Positions 24,094-32,699 of a stretch of 64,000 nt of DNA are shown one piece after another. Position 1 is the first letter of the stretch; every line of letters starts with the position of its first letter. Source of the stretch: Halobellus captivus. GTDB lineage: Archaea; Halobacteriota; Halobacteria; Halobacteriales; Haloferacaceae. The DNA lies in the NCBI RefSeq assembly GCF_007655485.1, contig NZ_VJXQ01000006.1, positions 1 through 64,000 on the forward strand, written 5' to 3'. The notes under the pieces were generated by a model. The model had not been told where the DNA came from. It searched no databases and worked only from the letters and a program-made list of their open reading frames with translations. The position numbers were made by a program, and so were the translations under genes.

Positions 24094-24755
24094 GCAGACC
24101 CCTCGCCATCGATATCGACGGGACGATGACTCGCCCCGACGGAGGCATCGACGAGCGACTGTTCGCGCCGCTGCGCCAGTGGGATGAACCGGTGGTCGTC
24201 GCGACCGGAAAATCCTTCGCGTACCCCGTCGCGCTGTGTGCGTTCATCGGCATCCGCGAGCGCGTCATCGCGGAGAACGGGGGTGTCGTCCTCGTCGACG
24301 GCGATCTCACGGTCGACGGCGACGCCTCGGCCGCCCGGGCGGTCGCGTCGGACCTCCGCGCGGAAGGCTATCCCGGCGGCTGGCCCGAACCGGATATGCA
24401 CAACCGCTGGCGGGAGACGGAGCTCTCGGTGACCCGATCGGTCCCGAGGGACCTACTCGAATCGCTCGCCGCCGAGTACGGCCAGACCATCGTCGACTCC
24501 GGCTACGCCTACCACGTCAAATCGCCCGACGTGAGCAAAGCAACCGGGCTGCGACGCGCCTGCGAGCGGTTGGACCGCGATCCCGAGGCGTTCGTCGCGA
24601 TCGGCGACTCCGCGAACGACGCGGAACTGTTCGACCTCGCGGGCTACGCTGTCGCCGTCGCGAACGCCGACGAGACCGCCATCGCGCGAGCAGACACGCA
24701 AACGGAGGGCGCGTTCGCCGACGGCGTCCTCGAAGCGCTCGGAGAGGTGGCCTGA
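24090..24755 (+). CDS. HAD-family phosphoglycolate phosphatase (archaeal type)
   Basis: A 221-residue HAD phosphatase with motif I DIDGTMT, motif II ATGKS, a Lys in YHVKSPDVSKATGL and motif IV GDSANDAELF. The cap arrangement and length match the archaeal phosphoglycolate phosphatase family (TA0175 type), which clears 2-phosphoglycolate. Substrate is inferred from family only; sugar phosphates are an alternative. Confidence 0.88.
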   Translation: MSRPLAIDIDGTMTRPDGGIDERLFAPLRQWDEPVVVATGKSFAYPVALCAFIGIRERVIAENGGVVLVDGDLTVDGDASAARAVASDLRAEGYPGGWPEPDMHNRWRETELSVTRSVPRDLLESLAAEYGQTIVDSGYAYHVKSPDVSKATGLRRACERLDRDPEAFVAIGDSANDAELFDLAGYAVAVANADETAIARADTQTEGAFADGVLEALGEVA

Positions 24756-24781
24756 TCGATGGCGCGCTCCCGGCGGTTCAG

Positions 24782-25630
24782 ATGACCGTGCTCGATCGAT
24801 TCCGTCGGCCCGAGTACACCGGCGCGAACCGCTGTCGCGCGTGCACGGTCGTCAACGTTGTCGTCTTGGTCGCCGTGGCTGCGGTAGTCGGCGTCTGGAC
24901 CCCCGGTCTCGGCCTCGCGGTCGCTCTCGTGGGCCTCCTCGCGATCTGGCTCCGCGGGTATCTCCTTCCGTACACGCCGCAGTTCGCCCCGCGGATCGCC
25001 GAGCGGCTCCCCGGTTCGTTCTTCGGCCACTCGCGCCGCTCGGATACGCTGGGGGACGTCGGTGGAGTCGCAGATACCGCCGCCACAGATACTGATGATG
25101 CCGCAGACGACGGAAACGGGGACGCCACCGCCGAACACGTTCTCGAAGCCCTCGTCGCGGCGTCGGTCGTCGTCGTCGACGACGAGCGCCTGGAACCGGA
25201 GAACGCGTTCGCGTCCTCGTGGCGCGCGGAGATGGCCTCGTTGGCCGATCGCTCGGACGTCGCTCTCACCGACATCGTGACCGAGACGGTCGCGAACGCC
25301 GATTCGACGCGGGTCGAGGGGAGCGGTTCGGACGTCTTCCTCGTCGTCACCGGCTCCGGCGGATCGACGACGTGGCTCCGCCGACCGGTCGCACTCGCCG
25401 AGGTGGGGGCGCTGCGGGCGCTCGCTGAAACCGACGTCCCCGAGAGATTGCGAGCGCAGGCGGCGTACGCGCTGTGTGCGTTCCTCGACACCTGTCCGGA
25501 GTGCGGCGACGAACTGGTCGAGAGCAGGCCCGACGACTGCTGCGGACACACGGTCCCCGACCTCGACGGGGAGCCCGCACCGGTCGTCGCCTGTGAGACC
25601 TGCGGCGTCGTGTTTTATCAGTTCGAGTGA
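24782..25630 (+). CDS. Membrane protein with C-terminal zinc ribbon
   Basis: A 282-residue protein. Two hydrophobic helices lie at about 25-65 (VVNVVVLVAVAAVVGVW and GLAVALVGLLAIWLRGY). A Thr/Asp-rich linker follows, then a globular part, and a C-terminal ribbon with CPECGDEL, CC and CETCGVVF. The start at 24782 is 26 bases after the phosphatase stop, suggesting one operon. Haloarchaeal conserved protein of unknown function. Confidence 0.8.
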   Translation: MTVLDRFRRPEYTGANRCRACTVVNVVVLVAVAAVVGVWTPGLGLAVALVGLLAIWLRGYLLPYTPQFAPRIAERLPGSFFGHSRRSDTLGDVGGVADTAATDTDDAADDGNGDATAEHVLEALVAASVVVVDDERLEPENAFASSWRAEMASLADRSDVALTDIVTETVANADSTRVEGSGSDVFLVVTGSGGSTTWLRRPVALAEVGALRALAETDVPERLRAQAAYALCAFLDTCPECGDELVESRPDDCCGHTVPDLDGEPAPVVACETCGVVFYQFE

Positions 25631-25731
25631 CGGCGCCGCGCTCCACCCGTTTGACTGGGAGAACCCCGGCCTATCCGACGGCCACCGCTTAAGGTGCCCC
25701 GACGTGAGTCCGAGACAACGAGCCCATCCGT

Positions 25732-28614
25732 ATGACTGACTCCGCTGATTCGATCGACGTCCTCCACGTCGACGACGACCCCGCGTTCGGCGATCTGGTG
25801 ACAACGTTCCTCGAACGCGTCGCCCCCCGACTCACGGTCCGATCGGCCACGACCGTCGAAGACGGACGACGGATCCTCGCCGCGCATAACGTCGACTGCG
25901 TCGTCTCCGATTACGATATGCCGGGGCGGAACGGCATCGAGTTCCTCGAAACGGTCCGCGAGACGAATCTGGACCTTCCGTTCATCCTCTACACGGGCAA
26001 GGGGTCCGAAGAGATCGCCAGCGATGCGATCTCCGCCGGTGTGACCGATTACCTCCAGAAGGGGACGGGACCCGAGCAGTACGAACTCCTCGCGAACCGG
26101 ATCATCAACGCCGTCGACGCCCGGCAGTCGAACCGGCTGTTGTCGGAGCGAACCCGGCGACTGGAGACGCTCATCGAAAATCTCCCGGGAATGGTCTATC
26201 GCTGTCGGAACGAACCGGGCTGGCCGATGGAGACCGTCGAAGGCGAGGTCGAATCGCTCACCGGCTTCACCGCTGAAGCGCTGGAGCGTAACGAGGTGCA
26301 GTGGGGGGACGAGATCATCCACCCGGAGGATCGAGACACCGTGTGGTCCTCCGCTCAAGAGGCACTCGCCGCGGATCGAAGGTTTGAGATCACATACCGA
26401 ATCTCCACTTCGAACGGACACACTCGGTGGGTGTGGGAACGGGGCCGGGGGGTCTACGAGGGAGACGAGTTGATCGCGCTCGAGGGGTTCATCACGGACG
26501 TCACGGCACAGAAAGAACGTGAGGAGCGTCTGAAGCGGACGACGGCTCGGTTGGAGGCGCTGTTCGAGAACTCGCCGGATATGATCGATATCCACACCGG
26601 CGAAGGGACGATCATCGAGGTGAACAAACGGTTCTGTGAGGTGTTCGAACAGTCCGAGGACGAACTGATCGGAAAGAAGGTGTGGGACGTCGACCGCGAC
26701 AGCGATCCCCAGAAACTGCGGGAGATCTGGGACGGGATGGACGTCGGCGATCGGTTCGAGATCGAGACCTCCTTCCTGCGCGCCGACGGCGAGAGCTTCC
26801 CGGTGAAAGTCCACCTCACTCGGATCCCCGCGGGCGACGCCGAACGGCGGTTTGTGGCTATTTCTCGGGACATCTCCGAACAGATCGAGCACGAGCGATC
26901 GCTGCGCCGCTACGAACGGATGGTGAACACGATGCGGGAGGCTGCCTGTATCTACGACGCGGACGGCCGTTTCGAGGTCGTAAACGAGCGGTTCGCGGAG
27001 ATCTACGGGACGACTCCCGACGCGCTTGAGGGACAGTCGAGCGCGCTGTTAGACCAGCTCAGAGCGGCCGCCGATGGCGATCCCTACCGCGAACTCCTCG
27101 ACGGCGACCGCGAGGAACTCCGCGGGGAGACTGAACTGTCGTTACCCACCTACGGTCCCACCGTGCTCGAATACCGACTGGCACCGCTCGTCGTCGACGG
27201 TGCGGTCGAAGGCGTCGTCGGCGTGACGCGCGAGGTCACAGAGCGCCGTACGCGCGAACGACAGTTCGATCGGATGCGCGATCTCCTCGTTCGAACCGAA
27301 CACATCGCGGACGTGGGCGGCTGGGAACTCGACCCGGTCACGATGGAGGTGTTCTGGACTGCAAACCTCTATGAGATGTTCGGCGTGAATCGCGACCGCA
27401 ACCTCTCGCTGGACGACATCATCGGCGCGCACCACGAGGACGACCGAGCGGTGATCGCCGACGCCATCGAAAATGCGCTCGACGCTGGCGAGTCGTTCGA
27501 CGTCGAGGTACGGTTCTCCGAACCGGACGGTGAACGTCGGTGGCTTCGCGTGCAGGGCGTTCCCACGGTGGAGGACGGGACGGTCGTGACGCTCCGCGGA
27601 GCCGTCCAGGACATCACCGAGCAGAAAGTTCGAGAACGCGAACTCGACCGGGCACGCAGGCAGGCCGACGAACTGTTCCACGGGATGAACGACTCCGCGT
27701 GGGTCATCGGGCTCGACGAGAGGCTTCGAGCGGTCAACGACGCCGCCGTGGAGGCGCTCGGATACTCCCGCCAGGAACTGCTCTCGATGAAGCCGCAGGA
27801 CATCGACGAAGGACTCGAAGGCGGTGATATCTCGCGGCTGATCCAAGAACTACCCGAAGACGTAGTGCAGGTCTTCGAGACGGTCCACGAGACGAAAGAC
27901 GGAGTACGGATCCCGGTCGAAATCAGCTCCAACCTCATTAGCTACGAGGGTGAGAAAGCGGTGTTGAGCATCGCACGCGATATCTCCGAACGGAAGGACC
28001 GCGAACGACAGCTCGCGGAGTTCGCCTCCGTCGTGAGCCACGACCTCCGCAACCCGCTCAACGTCGCTCAAGGACGTCTGGAACTCGCCCGCGAGGAGTA
28101 CGATAGCGAGCATCTCGACACCGTCGCGCGGACGCACGATCGAATGAACGCGCTGATCGACGACCTGCTGACGCTCGCACGGAAGGGGAAATGGGGAACT
28201 TCGCGTGACCCGATCGATTTGGCCAGCTTCGCCGCGACCTGTTGGCGAAACGTGGCCACTGCGAACGCGACGGTCGAGATACGGATCGACGGGACGGTTC
28301 GAGGGGATCCGACCCGCCTCCAGCAACTCTTCGAGAACCTGTTCCGGAACGCGGTCGAACACGGCGGGCCGGACGTGACCGTCACGGTCGGATCGATGGA
28401 CGACGGCTTCTACGTCGCCGACGATGGTTCCGGTATCCCTGCCGAACACCGGTCTGACGTGTTCGAGATGGGCTACTCGACCGCCGAGAGCGGAACGGGT
28501 TTCGGTCTGAATATCGTCGCCAAGGTCGCCGACGAACACGACTGGACCGTCTCCGTCACCGAGAGCGAGTCGGGCGGTGCCCGGTTCGAGGTCCGAGGCG
28601 TCGTTTTCGAGTGA
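25732..28614 (+). CDS. REC-PAS(5)-HisKA-HATPase hybrid histidine kinase
   Basis: A 960-residue signalling protein with no membrane helix. An N-terminal receiver domain (DVLHVDDDPAF; phospho-acceptor Asp in VVSDYDMPG; conserved Lys in DYLQKG) is followed by five PAS domains beginning near LIENLPGMVYR, LFENSPDMIDI, MVNTMREAACIYD, TEHIADVGGWEL and LFHGMNDSAWVIG. The kinase core has SHDLRNPLNVAQ, ENLFRNAVEHGG, DDGSGIP and GTGFGLNI. The receiver at the front suggests it is itself a phosphorylation target. Inputs and partners are unknown; no separate regulator lies beside it. Confidence 0.93.
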   Translation: MTDSADSIDVLHVDDDPAFGDLVTTFLERVAPRLTVRSATTVEDGRRILAAHNVDCVVSDYDMPGRNGIEFLETVRETNLDLPFILYTGKGSEEIASDAISAGVTDYLQKGTGPEQYELLANRIINAVDARQSNRLLSERTRRLETLIENLPGMVYRCRNEPGWPMETVEGEVESLTGFTAEALERNEVQWGDEIIHPEDRDTVWSSAQEALAADRRFEITYRISTSNGHTRWVWERGRGVYEGDELIALEGFITDVTAQKEREERLKRTTARLEALFENSPDMIDIHTGEGTIIEVNKRFCEVFEQSEDELIGKKVWDVDRDSDPQKLREIWDGMDVGDRFEIETSFLRADGESFPVKVHLTRIPAGDAERRFVAISRDISEQIEHERSLRRYERMVNTMREAACIYDADGRFEVVNERFAEIYGTTPDALEGQSSALLDQLRAAADGDPYRELLDGDREELRGETELSLPTYGPTVLEYRLAPLVVDGAVEGVVGVTREVTERRTRERQFDRMRDLLVRTEHIADVGGWELDPVTMEVFWTANLYEMFGVNRDRNLSLDDIIGAHHEDDRAVIADAIENALDAGESFDVEVRFSEPDGERRWLRVQGVPTVEDGTVVTLRGAVQDITEQKVRERELDRARRQADELFHGMNDSAWVIGLDERLRAVNDAAVEALGYSRQELLSMKPQDIDEGLEGGDISRLIQELPEDVVQVFETVHETKDGVRIPVEISSNLISYEGEKAVLSIARDISERKDRERQLAEFASVVSHDLRNPLNVAQGRLELAREEYDSEHLDTVARTHDRMNALIDDLLTLARKGKWGTSRDPIDLASFAATCWRNVATANATVEIRIDGTVRGDPTRLQQLFENLFRNAVEHGGPDVTVTVGSMDDGFYVADDGSGIPAEHRSDVFEMGYSTAESGTGFGLNIVAKVADEHDWTVSVTESESGGARFEVRGVVFE

Positions 28615-28662
28615 GGGCACAGACCTCGTTTTCGAGTGTGGATTCGAGGCGTCGTTTTCGAA
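28597..28662 (+). repeat. Three copies of CGTTTTCGA around the kinase stop codon
   Basis: The final codons of the kinase gene (GGCGTCGTTTTCGAGTG) recur at about 28627 (CCTCGTTTTCGAGTGTGG) and 28650 (GGCGTCGTTTTCGAACGG), spaced 23-29 bases. The pattern suggests a small tandem duplication of the gene end. Confidence 0.55.
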
Positions 28663-28745
28663 CGGCGAAAGAGAGTTCCGCGTTCGGAGGGATACAGACC
28701 GGTTCTCGGCTTCTCCGGGCAGCGGCGCACGAGCGGTATACCGCG

Positions 28746-29189
28746 CTACGTCGAACGCTCCGCGGTTGTATCGTACCGTTTCACCAGCACGCGGAGCCAC
28801 CAGAACTTCAGCCCGATCGAGGCGATCGTTCCGACGATGGCCCCGAGCGGCCGCCGTCGATACGCGGCGTACAGTGCGTAGCAGAACCCGAACGCGCCCG
28901 CCGCGTTGCAGACGTTCGGGTAGTCGAGGCCGACCGTCGGGCGGTCTTCGTCTCGAATCCACCAGCGCTCTGCGAGGACCGCGCGCGTCATCCACGCATC
29001 GTCGCTTTCGGGCGGATTGAACAGGATCGGATTTATGACTAGCCAGACGACTGTCGCGAGTAGCAGCCGCCAGTTTCGACGGTAGAGTGCGTAGACGAGA
29101 AGCGGGCCCGTGGGTACGCGTGACCAGCCGCTCTTCGGATTCGAGTGTCGTTTCCAGAGGGTCGTTTCAGCACGCTCACGGAGAGACAT
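28746..29189 (-). CDS. DUF6653-like membrane protein
   Basis: A 147-residue protein opening with LWKRHSNPKSGWSRVPTGPLLVYALYRRNWRLLLATVVWLVINPILF, which I associate with DUF6653. Three or four helices are predicted (about 30-65 and 100-135). The ATG at 29189 is used because the longer upstream reading has no family character. Function is unknown. It is transcribed divergently from the winged-helix fragment at 29271. Confidence 0.75.
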   Translation of the reverse strand: MSLRERAETTLWKRHSNPKSGWSRVPTGPLLVYALYRRNWRLLLATVVWLVINPILFNPPESDDAWMTRAVLAERWWIRDEDRPTVGLDYPNVCNAAGAFGFCYALYAAYRRRPLGAIVGTIASIGLKFWWLRVLVKRYDTTAERST

Positions 29190-29270
29190 AGGTGTCCTTG
29201 GGAGTTTGGACGGATATAGGTCGGTGCCCACACAATCAAAGCGCTGAGGACTGTGCCCCATCGTTCTTGA

Positions 29271-29564
29271 GAGGGCAACGTAGCCTTCCAGCGTAGGACC
29301 ACGGGCGATTCGAGGCGGTACGCCGTCCTCTATTACCTCTGGGATCGGGAGGAAGTCGCTCGCAAGGAACTGGCCAGCGCGATCGACGATCCGCAGTTCG
29401 ACCTCACGCACCACTTGGGGAAACTCGTCGAAGCTGGCCTCGTTGCTCGAACCGGTGCCCCCGAAGACCAGGATAGTCGGCAGACGTTCTACCGAATCAC
29501 GCACCTCGGCCGCCAGGAAGTCACATCCGACATCGAAAATATCACCGGCTCTAACCCCCAGTAA
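29271..29564 (+). pseudogene. Winged-helix regulator fragment without a start codon
   Basis: An open frame of 97 codons bounded by TGA at 29268 and TAA at 29562. It encodes a clear winged-helix segment: RRYAVLYYLWDREEV, KELASAI, HHLGKLVEAGLVAR and FYRITHLGRQEV, similar to haloarchaeal ArsR/DUF7344-type regulators. No ATG or GTG precedes the conserved part in frame; a GTG at 29253 runs into the TGA. Either the 5' end is decayed or frameshifted, or a rare start is used. Confidence 0.7.
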
Positions 29565-29626
29565 GCGGCGTTTGACAACGCCGATATTCGAGACGATACC
29601 GGTTCATCAAACGCACATTCCACAAA

Positions 29627-29641
29627 ACGGACCCGACGGGA
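29627..29641 (-). repeat. 15-bp copy of the tRNA-Arg 3' end (att-like)
   Basis: ACGGACCCGACGGGA at 29627-29641 is repeated exactly at 29693-29707, where it forms the 3' acceptor and T-arm end of tRNA-Arg. Such partial copies beside a tRNA are what integrases leave behind. Only 51 bases separate the copies, so if it is an attachment scar the element is gone or lies farther out. Confidence 0.5.
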
Positions 29642-29693
29642 GTCACGTGAGCGTCAGCGAACGTGACTACGTCGGGGGAGTGAGCGAAGCGAA

Positions 29694-29766
29694 CGGACCC
29701 GACGGGATTTGAACCCGCGACATCCTGGTCCGGAACCAGGGACTCTGTCCACTGAGCTACGGGCCC
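29694..29766 (-). tRNA. tRNA-Arg (CCG)
   Basis: Read on the minus strand, the acceptor arms GGGCCCG (29766-29760) and CGGGTCC (29701-29695) pair with one G-U. The anticodon stem-loop is CCTGG-TTCCGGA-CCAGG, giving anticodon CCG for CGG codons. The T loop GGTTCAAATCC is standard. No intron; CCA is not encoded. Confidence 0.95.
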
Positions 29767-29833
29767 TCGACGCCTCGTAGACCTGCCGGTGATAAAACGA
29801 TTGTGAACAGAATACAAGAGAAAACCGCCCGTT

Positions 29834-30421
29834 TCAGGGCGCTTCGCCGGTCTCGATCGTGAAGTCCGCGCGGGGGTAGGCAACGCACGTGAGCGTGTAG
29901 CCCTCGTCGAGTTCGGTGTCGTCGAGCATCTGCTGGTTGTCGTGGACGACGTAGTCCTCGGAGTTCCCGCCGGAGGTAATCTGCCCCGCACAGGAGACAC
30001 ACTGCCCCTCGCGACAGGCGTACGGAAGGTCCCAGCCGTTATCTTCGCCCTGTTCGAGGACGGTCCGGTTGTTCGCGAGTTCGATCGTCTCGCCCTGTTT
30101 CACGAACTCGACGTCGAAGTACTCGATCTCGTCCTCGGGGATGTCGGCGGGACTCGGTTCGGCGTCGTCGCCGCCTTCTTCGAGTTCAGCGCCCTCCTCG
30201 CCGCCAGCGACCGCTCCCGCGGCGACGCCGCCGCCACCGATAGAGCGGTTCATCGGTTCGGGGAAATCCGTTTCCGGGACGGTGCGTGCCCGACGTTCGA
30301 GCACCTCCTGGGAGATGTCTCCGGTGGGGGCCCAGCCGGTGCCACGGGCGTAGTGAAGCGACACCGCCAGAAGCGTGAGGGCCACCCCGAGACCCAGCCC
30401 CACGAAATTGATTTCGACCAT
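29834..30421 (-). CDS. Membrane-anchored 2Fe-2S ferredoxin
   Basis: A 195-residue protein. One N-terminal helix (INFVGLGLGVALTLLAVSLHY) anchors it; a Gly/Ala/Glu-rich linker (about 55-95) follows; the plant-type ferredoxin domain at the C-terminus holds ligands in CREGQCVSCAG and the distal Cys in YTLTCVAYP. It is an electron carrier held at the membrane, unlike the abundant soluble haloarchaeal ferredoxin. Partners are not evident from neighbours. Confidence 0.9.
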   Translation of the reverse strand: MVEINFVGLGLGVALTLLAVSLHYARGTGWAPTGDISQEVLERRARTVPETDFPEPMNRSIGGGGVAAGAVAGGEEGAELEEGGDDAEPSPADIPEDEIEYFDVEFVKQGETIELANNRTVLEQGEDNGWDLPYACREGQCVSCAGQITSGGNSEDYVVHDNQQMLDDTELDEGYTLTCVAYPRADFTIETGEAP

Positions 30422-30731
30422 TAGCGGCGGCTACGGAGTCGGGGGTTAAGGAAATTGTGATTGCCGCGGCAGTACGAAGGTTCAGCGGTCGATTGTGGCG
30501 TCAGTGCGGCGAAGACGATTCCGGAAGCCCCCGCGGCGCTCGCTGCCTGCGACTCGCCGCGCTCCTCGTCGCTCGCTCTGCTCGCTCCTGCGGTGCTTAC
30601 TTCGCCTCGGCTACCGAGCGCCGCGGCCCCTTCCAGTCCCATCCGGAGTGGTTGTGCGGTCGTTGTCGTCGGAGCAACGAGTCGTCGTCGACGGTGTTGG
30701 GCGTAGCCCTCACCGCGGGTGGCTGTGTGGG
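30422..30731. other. Intergenic region with a long hairpin element
   Basis: No gene is supported here. The stretch holds the 112-base hairpin at 30523-30634 and Ser/Arg-codon-like low-complexity DNA (repeated GCTCGCTC). It lies downstream of gnd and upstream of the ferredoxin gene on the minus strand. Confidence 0.6.
30523..30634. repeat. Long inverted-repeat (hairpin) element
   Basis: Arms CCGCGGCGCTCG (30531-30542) and CGAGCGCCGCGG (30615-30626) are perfectly complementary. Outside a symmetric three-base internal loop, GGAAG (30523-30527) pairs with CTTCC (30630-30634). The 72-base loop is rich in GCTCGCTC repeats. The layout recalls dispersed hairpin elements of haloarchaeal genomes; a structured transcript or terminator is possible. 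Confidence 0.6.
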
Positions 30732-31634
30732 CTATTCGTCGCGGCGTTCGACCTCGTGACGGCCGAAACCGTAACGCAGGCGGTTGGCCAGCCGTCGACC
30801 GAAGCGGCCGTCGTCGGCTCGGCTGCCGAACCGCTCGGCGAGCGCCTGATAGATGAGCGGCACCGGTACCTCCTGTTCGAGTGCCTCCTGGACGGTCCAG
30901 GTTCCCGTCGATCCGCCGGAGACGTGATCGGCGACGTCGCCCAGTTCGTTGCCCTCCTCGCGGAAGGCCTCCTCGCAGAGTTCGAGCAGCCACGAGCGGA
31001 TGACCGCGCCGTTGTTCCACGTGCGCGCGACGGATTCGAGATCCAGGTCGTAGCGACCGTTCGCGAGAAGTTCGAAGCCCTCACCGTAGGCCTGCATCAG
31101 CGCGTACTCGACGCCGTTGTGGATCATCTTCACGTAGTGACCCGAGCCGCTGGGGCCCATCCGGTCGTGGCCCGCCGATCCCGTGGCGACGGCGTCGAAG
31201 ACGGGCGTCATCGTCTCGTAGGCCCACTTCGGGCCGCCGATCATCAGCGAGAAGCCCAGCTCCGCGCCCGCGGGGCCGCCGGATGTGCCGCAGTCGAGGT
31301 ACGCCGCGTCCGTCGCGTCGGCCCGCCGGACCGAGGCCTCGAAGTGGGAGTTGCCGCCGTCGACGACGACGTCGTCGGGACCGAGATGCGGTTTGAGTTC
31401 CTCCAACGTCACGTCGACTGCCTCGCCAGCGGGCACCATCAGCCAAATCCGCTTGTCGGCACCGAGTCGCTCGACGAAGTCGTCGAGGTCCGCTGCGGGC
31501 GTCGCCCCCGCGTCCGCGGCGGTCGCGACCGCCTCCGCATCGAGATCGAACGCTACCACGTCGTGTCCGGCGTCGAACACGCGGTCGACGACGATCTGTC
31601 CCATCCGGCCGAGGCCGATGACGCCCAGTTGCAT
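30732..31634 (-). CDS. gnd: 6-phosphogluconate dehydrogenase (decarboxylating)
   Basis: A 300-residue enzyme of the short archaeal type that oxidises 6-phosphogluconate to ribulose 5-phosphate and CO2. The Rossmann motif is GVIGLGRMG; substrate residues appear in DGGNSHFEASVRR, GTSGGPAGAELGFSLMIGG and SGHYVKMIHNGVEY. In haloarchaea this is the route to pentoses. No partner gene of the pathway is adjacent. Confidence 0.95.
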   Translation of the reverse strand: MQLGVIGLGRMGQIVVDRVFDAGHDVVAFDLDAEAVATAADAGATPAADLDDFVERLGADKRIWLMVPAGEAVDVTLEELKPHLGPDDVVVDGGNSHFEASVRRADATDAAYLDCGTSGGPAGAELGFSLMIGGPKWAYETMTPVFDAVATGSAGHDRMGPSGSGHYVKMIHNGVEYALMQAYGEGFELLANGRYDLDLESVARTWNNGAVIRSWLLELCEEAFREEGNELGDVADHVSGGSTGTWTVQEALEQEVPVPLIYQALAERFGSRADDGRFGRRLANRLRYGFGRHEVERRDE

Positions 31635-31720
31635 ATCTCGAACTCCTCGGCGGAGGTGGTAGTGATTGTGGTTTCGTGGCGAGACGGGCGGTTCAACCGC
31701 CTCGACCGACGGTGAGACGG

Positions 31721-32638
31721 CTACAAACGGTCGAGAAGTGCGTCTGCCAGCCGTCCTCCGGCGTCGTCATCGACCCGGAAGAACAGCTCCGGTTCGATCA
31801 GTTCGACTTCCAGCAGTTCGAACTCTGTCGCGTCGGACCCGTCGCTGTCCGTTCCGATTTTCGACCCGCGTTCTTCCCTCGTGATGCCGTCGACCCGCGC
31901 GTACAGCGGAACCGGCCCGTCCAGTTCGTTCGTCACCGCGTCGACGACGTCGGCGGCCTGGTCTCGAAGCGACGCTCCCGGCGTCTCGGCATCGACGCTG
32001 CCGCCGTGGTCCTCTTGAACGCGGAAATCGCCCGCTTTCGGCCGCTTGACGACACCGTGACTGTACGCGCCGTCGAAGAACACCAGCGACCATTCGCCGT
32101 CCGTGATCCCGTCGGCGAACTGTTGGATGAGGACGTCGCGCTCGCCGAGCAGATTGTCGAGCCACGCCTGCTCGTCGGCCGCATCCGTGCGGGCGATTCG
32201 TTTCGTCCGAAACGCGCCCGCGCTCACCGCGGGCTTGGCGACGACTTCGTCCCAGCCGCGTTCCGCGAAGACCTCCGCGAGAGCGACGTCATCGCCCCGC
32301 TCGACGTACTCCGTCGGCAGCGTCGAGACACCGCGGGCGTCCAAGTCTCGAAGGTAGAACTTGTGGCGGTTCCACCGCACCGTCTCGGGCGCGTTCAGCA
32401 CCGTCGTCGACGCCGCATCGAGTCGGTCGACCCACGCCGCGAACTCGTCGGGACGACGGTAGTAATCCCAGATCGATCTGATCACGACCGCGTCGAACCG
32501 GCCCCACTCCACGGATTTGTCGGACCAGACGACGGGGACCGCGGTTACGCCGCGTTCGCGCAGCGCGGCCAGGAACGAAGCGTCGTCGTCGACGAGGTCG
32601 GGCATATCGGCGGCGGTCGCCAGCGCGATAGTTGTCAC
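31721..32638 (-). CDS. ATP-grasp family ligase-like protein
   Basis: A 305-residue protein with an N-terminal preATP-grasp domain (IALATAADMPDLVDDD...VVIRSIWDYYRRPDEFAAWVD) and an ATP-grasp domain (EVVAKPAVSAGAFRTKRI, VLIQQFADGITDGEWSLVFFDGAYSHGVVKRPKAGDFRVQEDHGG). RimK-like carboxylate-amine ligase chemistry is likely, with unknown substrates. The GTG at 32638 is taken as the start since the conserved fold begins there. It diverges from the aminopeptidase gene 61 bases away. Confidence 0.85.
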   Translation of the reverse strand: MTTIALATAADMPDLVDDDASFLAALRERGVTAVPVVWSDKSVEWGRFDAVVIRSIWDYYRRPDEFAAWVDRLDAASTTVLNAPETVRWNRHKFYLRDLDARGVSTLPTEYVERGDDVALAEVFAERGWDEVVAKPAVSAGAFRTKRIARTDAADEQAWLDNLLGERDVLIQQFADGITDGEWSLVFFDGAYSHGVVKRPKAGDFRVQEDHGGSVDAETPGASLRDQAADVVDAVTNELDGPVPLYARVDGITREERGSKIGTDSDGSDATEFELLEVELIEPELFFRVDDDAGGRLADALLDRL

Positions 32639-32699
32639 GTTCGAGGCTCGGCCACGTCGGGCGATAAGCGTTTTTGACCGCGCCCGTCGAGTGGCTCGT

